Source of the DNA: Cauispirillum nitrogeniifigens
Lineage (GTDB): Bacteria > Pseudomonadota > Alphaproteobacteria > Rhodospirillales > Rhodospirillaceae
DNA length: 64,000 bases
NCBI RefSeq assembly: GCF_049800675.1
Contig: NZ_JBLOOT010000014.1
Location: 1 to 64,000 of the forward strand
Direction of reading: 5' to 3'
Under the pieces are notes generated by a model. The model did not search any database and was not told where the DNA came from. It was given only the letters and a program-made list of their open reading frames with translations. A program made the position numbers and the translations under genes. Shown piece after piece: positions 1 through 7,605 of the stretch. How positions within the stretch are numbered: position 1 is the stretch's first letter; each line of letters starts with the position of its first letter.

Positions 1-2
1 CC

Positions 3-185
3 TCGCTGGCCCACTTCGCGCAGGTGCTGGACACCACCGTCGCCGACCTGCTGGCCGAGATGCCGGGCGAGGCCTACCCCGAGGCCCAGCGCCTGACCGC
101 CCTGCTGGCCGAGGTGCCGCCCGAGGCGCGGGCCGTGCTGGTCAGCACCATCGAGTCCCTGTGCGGCCTGCTGCGCGCGAAGTAG
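3..185 (+). CDS. C-terminal end of an XRE-type regulator (partial)
   Basis: The frame is open from the window edge and stops with TAG at 183-185, leaving about 60 residues. The segment SLAHFAQVLDTTVADLLAE has the look of the last helix of an XRE/Cro helix-turn-helix domain ('IA.ALg.....LL'), followed by a leucine- and alanine-rich helical tail. The DNA-binding helices would lie left of the window. Its position at the integrase end of a mobile element suggests an element-encoded repressor. That role is inferred from a short fragment; the coding frame itself is well supported by codon bias. Confidence 0.5.
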   Translation, partial: SLAHFAQVLDTTVADLLAEMPGEAYPEAQRLTALLAEVPPEARAVLVSTIESLCGLLRAK

Positions 186-200
186 CCCCCGGACATGCGA

Positions 201-230
201 AAGCCCCGCCGGGGAGGACCGGCGGGGCTT
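201..230. terminator. Convergent hairpin terminator
   Basis: A perfect 12-bp inverted repeat (201-212 with 219-230, 6-nt loop) begins 15 bases after the XRE-gene stop and ends 15 bases from the stop of the opposing AlpA-like gene. There is no strong T-tract, so it may serve both strands weakly. Confidence 0.6.
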
Positions 231-245
231 GGCACATCAACGGTT

Positions 246-482
246 CTAGCTATCGGTCGCCGTGCTGGTGGTCACCCGCCCGGCCAGGAACGCCTCGACG
301 TCCGGCTGGCGGTAGCGGATGACCTTGCGCGACACCCTGACGAAGGGCGGGCCGTCGCCGGTCATGCGCCAGCGCTCCAGGGTCTTGGTCGTCACCCCCA
401 GCGCCCCGGCCAACTGGCCCGGAGTCAGCATGGGCGGCCCGAACAGGCCGGCGACATCGGGCTCGGGGGAAACGTCAGTCAT
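246..482 (-). CDS. AlpA/excisionase-family helix-turn-helix protein
   Basis: A 78-residue protein of the HTH_17 / excisionase type. A winged helix-turn-helix covers about residues 18-70: LTPGQLAGALGVTTKTLERW is the recognition-helix region, followed by GPPFVRV and RYRQPDVEAFL, the standard end of this family. Such proteins act as recombination directionality factors or activators of integrase genes. It starts inside the end of the integrase gene (8-bp overlap), so the two are probably translated together. This supports a job in excision of the surrounding element, but a transcriptional role is equally possible. Confidence 0.8.
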   Translation of the reverse strand: MTDVSPEPDVAGLFGPPMLTPGQLAGALGVTTKTLERWRMTGDGPPFVRVSRKVIRYRQPDVEAFLAGRVTTSTATDS

Positions 483-1674
483 GGTCGTGCTCCAGAAGAG
501 GAGGTTGCGGGGCGGAGACCTCCCAGACCTCGGCGGCGATGCTGGCCGTCCGGATCAGGCGGTCGGGGGCGTGGTGGGCGTAGCGGGCGGTAGTGGAGAG
601 TTGGCTGTGGCCCAGCAGCACGCCGACCTCGTGAAGCGGAATGCCGCGGTTGACCAGGGCCGAGGCGAAGCTGTGCCGCAGGTCGTGCAGGCGCAGGTCT
701 GTCGGTAGCGCGGCGGCGGTCTTGGCGCGCTCCCAGGCCCCGCGCACGGTGCTCCGGGGGTTGCCGGGGCTGCGGCCGGGGAAGACGTAGCCCGAGGCCG
801 CCCGCGGCCCCCGGTGCAGCAGGAGCAGCCTCTTGGCCGCCGGGGACAAAGGGATGCGATGAGGACGTCCGCTCTTGGCGCGCGGCACCAGAAGCAGTCC
901 TCGGCCAAAGTCGATGGCCTCCCAGGTGGCGTTGAGGATCTCCGACTTGCGGGCGCCGGTCAGCATCAGCAGGCCGATGGCGACGGCGGCCGGGCGGTCG
1001 GGCTCCTCGGCCAGGGCGGCGATGAGTGCTTTGCCCTGGGCCGGCGTGAGGTAGCGGTCGCGGGCCTGCTCGGGCAGCATGCCGGGCGATGCGGCGGGGT
1101 TGGCGCCCTGAAGGTAGCCCCAGTCGCGGGCCTTGTTGAAAGCCATCCGGGCGAAGGCCAGGTGCCGGTTGACCGTGGCCGCGGAAAGTCCCTCGGCCAG
1201 CAGGCCCTTGCGGAAGACGTCGATGTCCCTCGGGGCCACCTCGTCGAGATGACGCCGGCCCAGCGCGGCTTTGACGCGCCGGGCAAAGGCCTCGTAGGTC
1301 ACGGCACCGCGCAGGTGCTCACGCACATGCGGCAGGAGCCGCTCGTCCAGGAAGTCGCTGACGGTCGGGATAGCCCGCAGGCGGTCCCGGTCGGCAGCCG
1401 GGTCGCCGCCCAGGGCGACCATGGCTCGCAGTTCTTCGGCCCGGCGGCGCGCCTGGGCGACGGTGACGTCCCCGTGGCGGCCGAGGGTGAGGGTCCGCTC
1501 GCGGTGACGGACGTCAAAGTAGCGCAGAGAAAAGGAGGCGCGGATGCCGGTGGCGGTGCGCCTGAACTCCACGAAAAAGCCCGTCACGCGGTCGTCGAAG
1601 ACGCGCAGCCTCCGCTTTTCAGCAGCGATTGGCGGCGGGTTCTTCATCAGGTGCGAGGAGATTGTCGTCTTCAT
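475..1674 (-). CDS. Tyrosine-type site-specific integrase
   Basis: A 399-residue phage/island-type integrase. Residues 1-90 resemble the arm-binding domain seen in tRNA-targeting integrases, residues about 100-190 the SAM-like core-binding domain, and 205-375 the catalytic domain. The expected active-site set is visible: R242 (GARKSEIL), K267, H330 and R333 (HDLRHSFA), H356 (LLGHSQ) and the nucleophile Y365 (TTARYAHH). It should join the element to its tRNA-Arg attachment site by strand exchange. It is transcribed with the AlpA-like gene. Two hairpins separate it from the polymerase gene, so it is probably a different transcription unit. Confidence 0.93.
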   Translation of the reverse strand: MKTTISSHLMKNPPPIAAEKRRLRVFDDRVTGFFVEFRRTATGIRASFSLRYFDVRHRERTLTLGRHGDVTVAQARRRAEELRAMVALGGDPAADRDRLRAIPTVSDFLDERLLPHVREHLRGAVTYEAFARRVKAALGRRHLDEVAPRDIDVFRKGLLAEGLSAATVNRHLAFARMAFNKARDWGYLQGANPAASPGMLPEQARDRYLTPAQGKALIAALAEEPDRPAAVAIGLLMLTGARKSEILNATWEAIDFGRGLLLVPRAKSGRPHRIPLSPAAKRLLLLHRGPRAASGYVFPGRSPGNPRSTVRGAWERAKTAAALPTDLRLHDLRHSFASALVNRGIPLHEVGVLLGHSQLSTTARYAHHAPDRLIRTASIAAEVWEVSAPQPPLLEHDHD

Positions 1675-1692
1675 GCACAGCTTCTGAAAAGG

Positions 1693-1718
1693 CTCGCCCC
1701 GGCAAGGGCCGGGGCGAG
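1693..1718. terminator. Hairpin upstream of integrase
   Basis: An 11-bp perfect inverted repeat (1693-1703 with 1708-1718, loop AAGG), very GC-rich and without a T-tract. It lies between the integrase start and the polymerase stop and may end polymerase transcription or shape the integrase leader. Confidence 0.45.
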
Positions 1719-1734
1719 TGAGTTGGGGGCACTG

Positions 1735-1770
1735 CCTCAGGACGCGCGGCTTCGCCGCGTCGTCCTGAGG
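1735..1770 (-). terminator. Long hairpin covering the polymerase stop codon
   Basis: Two 16-17 base arms pair almost completely around a 3-nt loop with one bulged base. The last ten or so codons and the TGA of the polymerase lie inside the hairpin, so translation to the end would melt it. No T-tract follows. Confidence 0.5.
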
Positions 1771-4412
1771 CCGGCGTCAACCTTGTCAACGTGACCGCTG
1801 ACAAAGGCCTGCCGGTACTGGAAGTCCGGGAAACGCTCCAGAAGGACCTTCAAAAGGCCGAGGGTCCGCTCTGTCGCGGCCACGGACTGGGGCACCAAGG
1901 GGGCATCCCCCCGGCGCGCCCGCTCGCTGTTGTCGGCGCCACGGCGAGCGTTCTTGACGGCGCTCACCGACGTCCGATACCCGGCGACGGTCAACCATTC
2001 CGCGATGTCGGCGTAGGTCTGGCCCCCCAGGCTCAGCCCCCAATCGCCCCGGACGAGGGCGCGCAGGAACTGGCGCTTGAGGTCATCGGCCGAGCCGCCG
2101 GCAGTGCGACGTGCCCGTCGCCCCGCCTGCCGCGCGGCCAGGGTGGAGAGGCGGTAGTCCTCCCAATCCACCCAGTCCTCAGTGCTCTTCAGGCAACGCC
2201 CCGTAGTGTGACGCCACCCGATGAACAGGGCCCGGGTCTCCAGCATGTCGTCGACCGTATCAAAGGGCTCCGAGGAGGTGGCGATGTGGTGGCGGCCCTG
2301 GTGCGGGCCGCCACCGATCTCCACCATCTCGGGGTCGATGAGACGGCGCTTGTGGTCGGGTTCGAGATTGAGCAGCGGGGACCGCTGCACGGCGACCAGA
2401 TCGGCGTTGCCGCGCCACTGGTCACGGAGAGCGATAAGGTCCTGCCTGGGCACGGAGGTCTGCGACGTCCGGTCCAGGTAAAGACCGAGCAGGTAGCTGT
2501 TGGCGTCGTCAATGCCCGCGGGAATCTTGACGCTCCCCTTGGCAAGCACCGGCTTCCAGCCCGCCTCAGGCATTGCCGTGAAGGCGGCGCGATTGCGGGG
2601 GCTGACCACCTGCCGGGCAGCACGCTTGACCTCCAGGATGGCGGGCTCGCCCGTCAGCCGGAGGCGGTTGTCCGACAGGGTGCGGCACGCCGGCCCGCTG
2701 ACGTCGATGTCGTCAACAGCGGCCGTCGTGAGGAAGCCGTCGGTCGAGACGCTGACGATGTGATGCTCCGCCGGGATGCCGTTGAGCATCTCGGCGATGG
2801 CAGCACGCACGAGCCCGGTGATGTAGGCCGCAAACGCCGGGTTGGTGATGGAGGACGGGGACAGGGGGCGGTCGCCCCCTGTCCGGCTGTCGAAAACGTT
2901 GCGCGGCCTGACGGCCTGGGCCGTCTTGCCGTACAGGGAGTTGGTGATCGTCTTGACCACCAGGCTCTCCAGGGTGTCGGCCGGGCGCCCGTCGGGCCCC
3001 GGCCGCTTGAGCGCGCTGCGCCATTCCGTGAGGTCGGCGACGAAGGCCTGGTAGGGCCGAAGGTCGTCGCGGGTCCACGGAATGATGAAGCCCCGGAGGA
3101 TGCGCACCGCCACGCCAAGATGGCGGGCGGCGGCAATCTCCGGGGCGCTGGCGGTCGTCTTCCCCCGGCGGGGGAAGACGAGGCCATGGTCCGTGCGCAC
3201 CCCGAAGGGCGGAAACGCCACCCCCCGGGGTGTGTCGAACTCCACTTCGGCGACGCCCAGGACATCAGCCTGATAGTCGTCCACAGCAGTGCTCATGAAG
3301 GTCGCATCGTAGTCGGGAATGCGAAGCCCCACCATCGCACTGGGGTAGGCGGATCTCAGGTCGAGGTCGTAAAGCAGTCGGCCAGGCTCTGATGGCCCGG
3401 TGCAAGCCGTCTCCGTTCGGCCGCCGTGGTAGCCGGCGGCCATGACGTGCTCCGAAAGGCGCCGCGCCAAAGACACCTCCGTAATTCGGCGTGTCACGTA
3501 GCGCCCAGAGGCCCGGGAATAGGACCGGGTCTCGGTGATTTCGGTCCCGAACAGCCGCTCCTGCGTCAGTTCATTACCACCGGCATCCCGCAGGGTGCCG
3601 GTGGTCTGCCTGAACAGGGCGACGGCGCAGGCCCCCAGGGTCGGGGGCACGTCGCGGAGGCCACGCCCCCGCAGCAAGCTGCGGAGGCGGGCGTAGTAGC
3701 GATACGGGATCTCCAGGTCGGCCCGGAGGTACCGCTCGAAGAGGGCCGGCTCCTTTTCCAGGAGCAGGTCCATCCGGTCCTTGGTGAAGCCTTCTGGCAG
3801 CTCGACCTTCGGAACCCCGACAAGGGCTCCGATGGCGTCGAGCGACTTCCGGCCGTCTTCGGGCACCAGCAGGCTGGTGTCCCGGAAGGTCACCTGCACC
3901 ATTCGGTAGTTGCCCGAGGGATCGCCGACGCCCATTTGCCGCGTCAGCGGCATGCGGGGCAGCAGGGCCTCAGGCAGCCCGCTCTTGGGGCAGGTCTCGA
4001 TCTCGATTGCGGCCGACTGGCCCGTCGTGGCGAATGCCCCTTTCAGGGCATTCACCTCCCGCTTGATTCCGTCGAAGTCGCGGCAGGCTGCCAAGTCGCC
4101 CCTGCCATAGTGCGTGATCAGGGTCACGCGCTCCGGGTAGGACGAAAGGATACCCTTCCGCGTCGCCGCGTCGATGATGTCGCCCAGAAGGCGGCCCAGC
4201 TTGCGCCGGTGGTGACGCTTGGGCCCCAGCGGGTAGACGATCTTCGTGACGCTCTGTCCGGCGTGGTAGAGGGAGAGGCCGTATGCAAGCACCCGGTTCT
4301 TTCTCCCGCCATCGGCAGTCCATTCGACGTCGGCGACGACATCGATGTCCTGGCTCTCTTTGGAGGACGTCGGTGCGACATCCTGTTTATCTCGCCCCAG
4401 CGGCTCAGTCAC
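1737..4412 (-). CDS. Family B DNA polymerase with 3'-5' exonuclease domain (pipolin-type candidate)
   Basis: A DNA polymerase of about 891 residues. Exonuclease motifs come first: ExoI D28-V-E30, a plausible ExoII around D106 and ExoIII Y228-(x3)-D232. Then come the polymerase motifs: A (D351-LRSAYPS), B (K487-TIT-NSLYG) and C (S556-T-D558-G), where the usual DTD reads STD. The length matches primer-independent or protein-primed PolBs of mobile elements, not cellular Pol II. I chose the GTG at 4412 because AGGAGG lies 11 bases upstream. A TTG at 4484, two bases after the upstream gene's stop, would give 915 residues but has no clear ribosome site. With the integrase, tRNA target and R-M cargo this suggests a pipolin. 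Polymerase identity is strong; the pipolin subclass is inferred. Confidence 0.85.
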   Translation of the reverse strand: MTEPLGRDKQDVAPTSSKESQDIDVVADVEWTADGGRKNRVLAYGLSLYHAGQSVTKIVYPLGPKRHHRRKLGRLLGDIIDAATRKGILSSYPERVTLITHYGRGDLAACRDFDGIKREVNALKGAFATTGQSAAIEIETCPKSGLPEALLPRMPLTRQMGVGDPSGNYRMVQVTFRDTSLLVPEDGRKSLDAIGALVGVPKVELPEGFTKDRMDLLLEKEPALFERYLRADLEIPYRYYARLRSLLRGRGLRDVPPTLGACAVALFRQTTGTLRDAGGNELTQERLFGTEITETRSYSRASGRYVTRRITEVSLARRLSEHVMAAGYHGGRTETACTGPSEPGRLLYDLDLRSAYPSAMVGLRIPDYDATFMSTAVDDYQADVLGVAEVEFDTPRGVAFPPFGVRTDHGLVFPRRGKTTASAPEIAAARHLGVAVRILRGFIIPWTRDDLRPYQAFVADLTEWRSALKRPGPDGRPADTLESLVVKTITNSLYGKTAQAVRPRNVFDSRTGGDRPLSPSSITNPAFAAYITGLVRAAIAEMLNGIPAEHHIVSVSTDGFLTTAAVDDIDVSGPACRTLSDNRLRLTGEPAILEVKRAARQVVSPRNRAAFTAMPEAGWKPVLAKGSVKIPAGIDDANSYLLGLYLDRTSQTSVPRQDLIALRDQWRGNADLVAVQRSPLLNLEPDHKRRLIDPEMVEIGGGPHQGRHHIATSSEPFDTVDDMLETRALFIGWRHTTGRCLKSTEDWVDWEDYRLSTLAARQAGRRARRTAGGSADDLKRQFLRALVRGDWGLSLGGQTYADIAEWLTVAGYRTSVSAVKNARRGADNSERARRGDAPLVPQSVAATERTLGLLKVLLERFPDFQYRQAFVSGHVDKVDAGLRTTRRSRAS

Positions 4413-4486
4413 ACCTTCGGTTTCCTCCTGTGAAACCAAAGGGTTATTGATCTTTCCGGGACGAGAAAGCTGGTTTTGTGCCAACC

Positions 4487-4750
4487 CTAGTCCATCTGCT
4501 CGTCGATGGTCGCGAGCTCGGCTTCGAAGTCCGCCGGGTCCGTGTGCTGAACAGAGCAGAGGATCTCGTCGCGAGCGTTCTTCAGGAAGATCCAGCCCGA
4601 CTCAGGGTTGCTGGTCACCGTCGCCACAAGCTCCTTCTTGGTGCGGGCGCGGTTGGACAGCTTCACCCATTTGTTGCCACCTGCCGCCGAAGTGGAAGCG
4701 GGAGCAGTGGCGACAGCGGGTTCGATCTTCTTGGTGTCGTTGGTCGACAT
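4487..4750 (-). CDS. Small protein co-transcribed with the PolB gene
   Basis: An 87-residue protein of unknown family. The N-terminus is low in complexity (Thr/Ala/Ser-rich to about residue 25). A compact region follows (KWVKLSNRARTKKELVATV), then a strongly acidic C-terminus. The start at 4750 is preceded by AAGGA at a normal distance; an upstream in-frame ATG at 4846 lacks this. The gene ends only two bases before the TTG option of the polymerase, so the two form one operon. It is too small for a typical terminal protein. A polymerase accessory or regulatory role is a guess from position alone. Confidence 0.65.
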   Translation of the reverse strand: MSTNDTKKIEPAVATAPASTSAAGGNKWVKLSNRARTKKELVATVTSNPESGWIFLKNARDEILCSVQHTDPADFEAELATIDEQMD

Positions 4751-4854
4751 GGTCGTCCTTGTTGAGTTTGGAGTTGAGAAACGTGGGGTTCGCGCGCGGT
4801 TTACCTGGAAATCCAGGACCTCGCGCCAATAGTCATTCGTCTTCACGATGTCAA

Positions 4855-4868
4855 ACAGCGTCCGCTGT
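4855..4868. promoter_or_regulatory. Palindrome between PolB-operon promoter and first gene
   Basis: ACAGCG-TC-CGCTGT is a perfect dyad with a 2-base centre. It lies downstream of the predicted promoter and about 105 bases before the small gene's start, a position suited to a repressor operator. Confidence 0.4.
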
Positions 4869-4919
4869 GCGGATGAGTGTGATGATGTTGCTTATGGTCG
4901 GCGGTTTCAACGGATTTGT

Positions 4920-4949
4920 TATTTAATTCAGAAAATTTTACTTCAACAA
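4920..4949 (-). promoter_or_regulatory. Candidate sigma-70 promoter for the PolB operon
   Basis: On the minus strand TTGTTG (4944-4949) and TAAATA (4920-4925) are separated by 18 bases, in an AT-rich island about 170 bases upstream of the small gene. The match is to the general consensus only. Confidence 0.4.
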
Positions 4950-4989
4950 AACATCTTGCGGCGAGAAAGTAATTTTAAGTATGGGAATT

Positions 4990-5337
4990 TTACCTGCCGG
5001 GCACGGGTCTTCGTAAATGCCCCCTGAGCCAAGCGCTAGGGGGCCGGGGAGCGCGTAGAAACGCGTGGCCTTAGCGGCGGCGCTGGTCCCCGTTTCTATC
5101 GCCGCTCCTTGGCGTATAGCGCCTCTCAGCGAAGCGCCCTAAGCCGCAGACACGAAATATAGAGCCGGTTCGGCCTCGAAGCAGGCCTTCGACGCTCCCC
5201 CTGAATTCTGGGCCGCGTCCAAGTCCAGGAAGTAAAAGGGGTGAAGGGGGGCGGTAGTCTTACGTCCTGACCAGCCGGGCGGCTCACCGGGGCGGGTTCA
5301 GGCATGAGGGCCAGCCTCACCGGAGGGGGTGCGTGGC
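4990..5337. other. Gene-free structured region of the mobile element
   Basis: No convincing gene lies between 4751 and 5337. Besides the promoter region this part holds a large imperfect inverted repeat: 5048-5063 pairs with 5091-5108, in blocks of 8 and 6 bp around a small internal loop. A smaller hairpin follows at 5111-5123 (GGCG-tatag-CGCC). The AT-rich flank (about 4910-4995) next to strong secondary structure, in an element with its own polymerase, could be a replication origin or a structured RNA. Neither is proven. Confidence 0.35.
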
Positions 5338-5611
5338 TCAGTCCTCTTCGGCGAAGAAGTCCTCATCCAGGCGCTTGAATTCCAGGGTGCGCTGGGTGCG
5401 GACGCCGACGTTGTGTTCGGTCATCAGGGTGGCGAGGTGCGGGCCGTCAATCAGGATGACCCGCTGCGACAGGTTGCGGACGAACTCGCGGGCCCGGGCG
5501 GGGAAGGTGGAGGTGGTGACGAAGACGCCCTTGGCGGCGTCCAGGCCAACTAGGCAGCCCACGAAGGCCTGCATTTCGGGGGTGGCCAGCAGAGTGTCGG
5601 GTCGTAATATT
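5338..5611 (-). pseudogene. mrr: mrr, C-terminal remnant
   Basis: The frame ends with the well-known tail of Mrr restriction enzymes: residues such as ILIDGPHLATLMTEHNVGV, with KGVFVTTS and PEMQAFVG before it. About 90 residues can be read upstream to roughly 5611, where similarity stops in AT-rich DNA. The conserved nuclease core and the DNA-binding part are missing. The matching N-terminus survives at about 6290-6384 in front of an unrelated cassette, so one gene was split and its middle lost. The remnant cannot be an active modification-dependent endonuclease. Confidence 0.8.
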
Positions 5612-5632
5612 GTGCCGGCGTATATGCGGCGG

Positions 5633-5659
5633 AAAAAATTAGCGCAACAACATGCCGCT
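5633..5659 (-). terminator. Intrinsic terminator of the AT-rich cassette gene
   Basis: Read on the minus strand, a short stem (6 bp with one bulge, 6-nt loop) is followed by AATTTTTT. It lies just after the cassette gene's stop and before the mrr remnant, so the cassette carries its own end signal. Confidence 0.55.
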
Positions 5660-5712
5660 CGTATTGCTCAGGGCATTCAGGCGTCCGGAGCAGAACGTAT
5701 TTAGCAGCGAAT

Positions 5713-6384
5713 CTATTTTACCTCTCGCAGAATATACTCTCTATCCGAGCCTCTTCCGATCGCCTGGACCCTAAATTTTCCATATAACGGGATGCTCCAT
5801 GTACCGGTGCCTCCATAGGACGGCTGCTCAAGCATTGGGTAGTCGTAAATTATCATGCTCGTGTAGCAGTCTACTTTTCCTGGCTCATATTCAGACATTC
5901 TAGGTAAGGGGATTTTTTGCCCATTCATGTTGTCAACTAGTTCATGGAACCGCTCTTCACCGCCGCACTGCTCCATCATTCTGAAGCTTTCTTCTAGTAC
6001 GAACTCCACAGAAATATCTGTTTCTATAGAAACGATTTTGCCATGGTTTTTATGTAGAAACTTTATGAAGTCATCATTCAAGGGATATGTTAAATAAATT
6101 CCCCCATTGTATGACGCTGGAGAAGTTATAAAAGTATAATATGAGCTATATATGGCCGCAATTGCCCCGGCTGCAACTAATGTGTTGAATATTTTGCTCC
6201 CAAAAGAGGGCTTTCCCATTTCATTAACATTATCCAGTTTCTTTTCCTGCGCCCCCTGAACGCGGCCCGTACCCCTCCAGCGTCGAAGGGAAGCGACGGC
6301 GAGCAGATCCGCCACCCGCCTTTTCCCCTCGGCGGCAAGGCGCAGGACGGGGAGCATCAGGGTCTGGTAGTCGGGGATGGGCAT
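5713..6384 (-). CDS. AT-rich membrane-anchored cassette gene fused to the mrr start
   Basis: The full frame is 223 residues. The first 30 or so (MPIPDYQTLMLPVLRLAAEG) are the N-terminus of Mrr. After a junction near 6290 the sequence is unrelated and the DNA turns AT-rich. An internal ATG at 6219 would give the cassette protein alone, 168 residues. That part has one hydrophobic helix (IFNTLVAAGAIAAIYSSYYTFI), which would place the remainder as a soluble domain beyond the membrane anchor. No family is recognised. Expression may use the mrr start, which follows hsdS by 12 bases, or the internal ATG, which lacks a strong ribosome site. Codon use differs from all neighbours, indicating recent acquisition. 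Confidence 0.55.
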   Translation of the reverse strand: MPIPDYQTLMLPVLRLAAEGKRRVADLLAVASLRRWRGTGRVQGAQEKKLDNVNEMGKPSFGSKIFNTLVAAGAIAAIYSSYYTFITSPASYNGGIYLTYPLNDDFIKFLHKNHGKIVSIETDISVEFVLEESFRMMEQCGGEERFHELVDNMNGQKIPLPRMSEYEPGKVDCYTSMIIYDYPMLEQPSYGGTGTWSIPLYGKFRVQAIGRGSDREYILREVK

Positions 6385-6396
6385 GGTGGTGGGGCC

Positions 6397-7605
6397 TCAG
6401 GCTGGCACGGGGTCGGGCAACAGGTCGCCGCGAAAGGCGCGTTGGGAGAGGGAGGCGAAGAGGGTTTCGGCCGAGCTGATAGCGGACTGCAAAGGACCGG
6501 ATGCCAAGTGCGTCTTCGTCCACAGGCCCGCAAATTTCTGCTGAAGCGAACGTGGCGGAAGCGGAATCTGCAGTCCCCGGATGTCGTCGAAATTAAGCCC
6601 GGATTTGACCCCGGTACGGTCCAGCCTCTGGAATTGAGTCTGCCCACCTTGGGAGGCAAGAAATTGTGACAAGAACAGCGGCTCTATGCTCCTCGTCCGA
6701 ATGATGGATAGGTGCTGATTGATGTATGCAGAACCTAAATCCTCTGTAATAACGGCAGTCCTTCCGAGGTCGGCCGTGATGCTGAGAAGGACGTCTCCCG
6801 TATGAACCTTGGTTCTACGGGCTTCAGCATTGTCAGGGGCATTTATGTATTGGATGTCATCAAGGAGAAGGCGATTTCGGCCAACGTTGCCAATGCGGAT
6901 AAACGTATCGGCACCTTCATCATCATAGTAGGTGGCCCAGCCTCGGCTGCCACTCGTCAGAAAATCCAGGTGGTCTCCAAGGGCATCAACTTGCCACCCC
7001 TTTGGGTTTGTCACCGGGTCCCCGAACATCTCCAGGAAGGCCGAGCGCAGGAAGTCGTCGGCCAGGGCGAGGGCCTGCTGGCGCTTGCGGCGTATGGCGT
7101 CCGCCTTGTCCAGGATGGCGGCGATGCGGCGTTGTTCGGCCAGGGGCGGAAGATCAATCTCGAACCGGCCGACAACTTCCTTAGACACCTCTTTGAAGGT
7201 GGCCCCGTTACCAAGTGCGGCGATCCGCGGCGCGTTGCGCTTCATGGTCCAGTAGAGGAAGCCGCTGTCCACGTCACTACCGGGGACCAAACTCTTGAAG
7301 CCCTGGTTGGTACACATCGAGCGACCCGCGATGGCAACGAGTCCGATAGGGGCGCGGGAACTGAACAGGATGCTGCCACTGGGCATCATGGTTGTGGAGC
7401 AAGCGGCATAGCCTGCTGCCGTGATTTTCTCCGGGGCATCTTCCAGAACAGGATGGTCGAGCCTGCTAATGTCCTTGGGCGTGACCCAAGGAATGTCACC
7501 GCCCCAGTACTCAGGCACGTTGCGCGAAGGTGTGGCGCCAGAAATGATGTCACAGCACTGCCCCAGAGGTACGCGCTTCCAACCGCTCGGCAATGTCCCG
7601 CTCAC
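6397..7605 (-). CDS. hsdS: Type I restriction-modification specificity subunit HsdS
   Basis: A 402-residue specificity subunit that would direct the HsdM/HsdR complex to a bipartite recognition site. Two target-recognition domains are visible, each beginning with the usual pattern: TRD1 near GWKRVPLGQCCDIISGATPS and TRD2 near GWQVDALGDHLDFLTSGS. Each is followed by a conserved helical spacer: LPPLAEQRRIAAILDKADAI and, near the end, LASLSQRAFRGDLL. The TRDs are less GC-rich than the rest, as is common for exchangeable recognition domains. The start overlaps the hsdM stop by four bases, so translation is coupled. Confidence 0.93.
   Translation of the reverse strand: MSGTLPSGWKRVPLGQCCDIISGATPSRNVPEYWGGDIPWVTPKDISRLDHPVLEDAPEKITAAGYAACSTTMMPSGSILFSSRAPIGLVAIAGRSMCTNQGFKSLVPGSDVDSGFLYWTMKRNAPRIAALGNGATFKEVSKEVVGRFEIDLPPLAEQRRIAAILDKADAIRRKRQQALALADDFLRSAFLEMFGDPVTNPKGWQVDALGDHLDFLTSGSRGWATYYDDEGADTFIRIGNVGRNRLLLDDIQYINAPDNAEARRTKVHTGDVLLSITADLGRTAVITEDLGSAYINQHLSIIRTRSIEPLFLSQFLASQGGQTQFQRLDRTGVKSGLNFDDIRGLQIPLPPRSLQQKFAGLWTKTHLASGPLQSAISSAETLFASLSQRAFRGDLLPDPVPA

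Noticed and set aside
4751..4846. Longer form (119 residues) of the small PolB-operon protein
   Set aside because: The upstream ATG lacks a ribosome site and the extra residues look non-coding; ATG 4750 has AAGGA in place.
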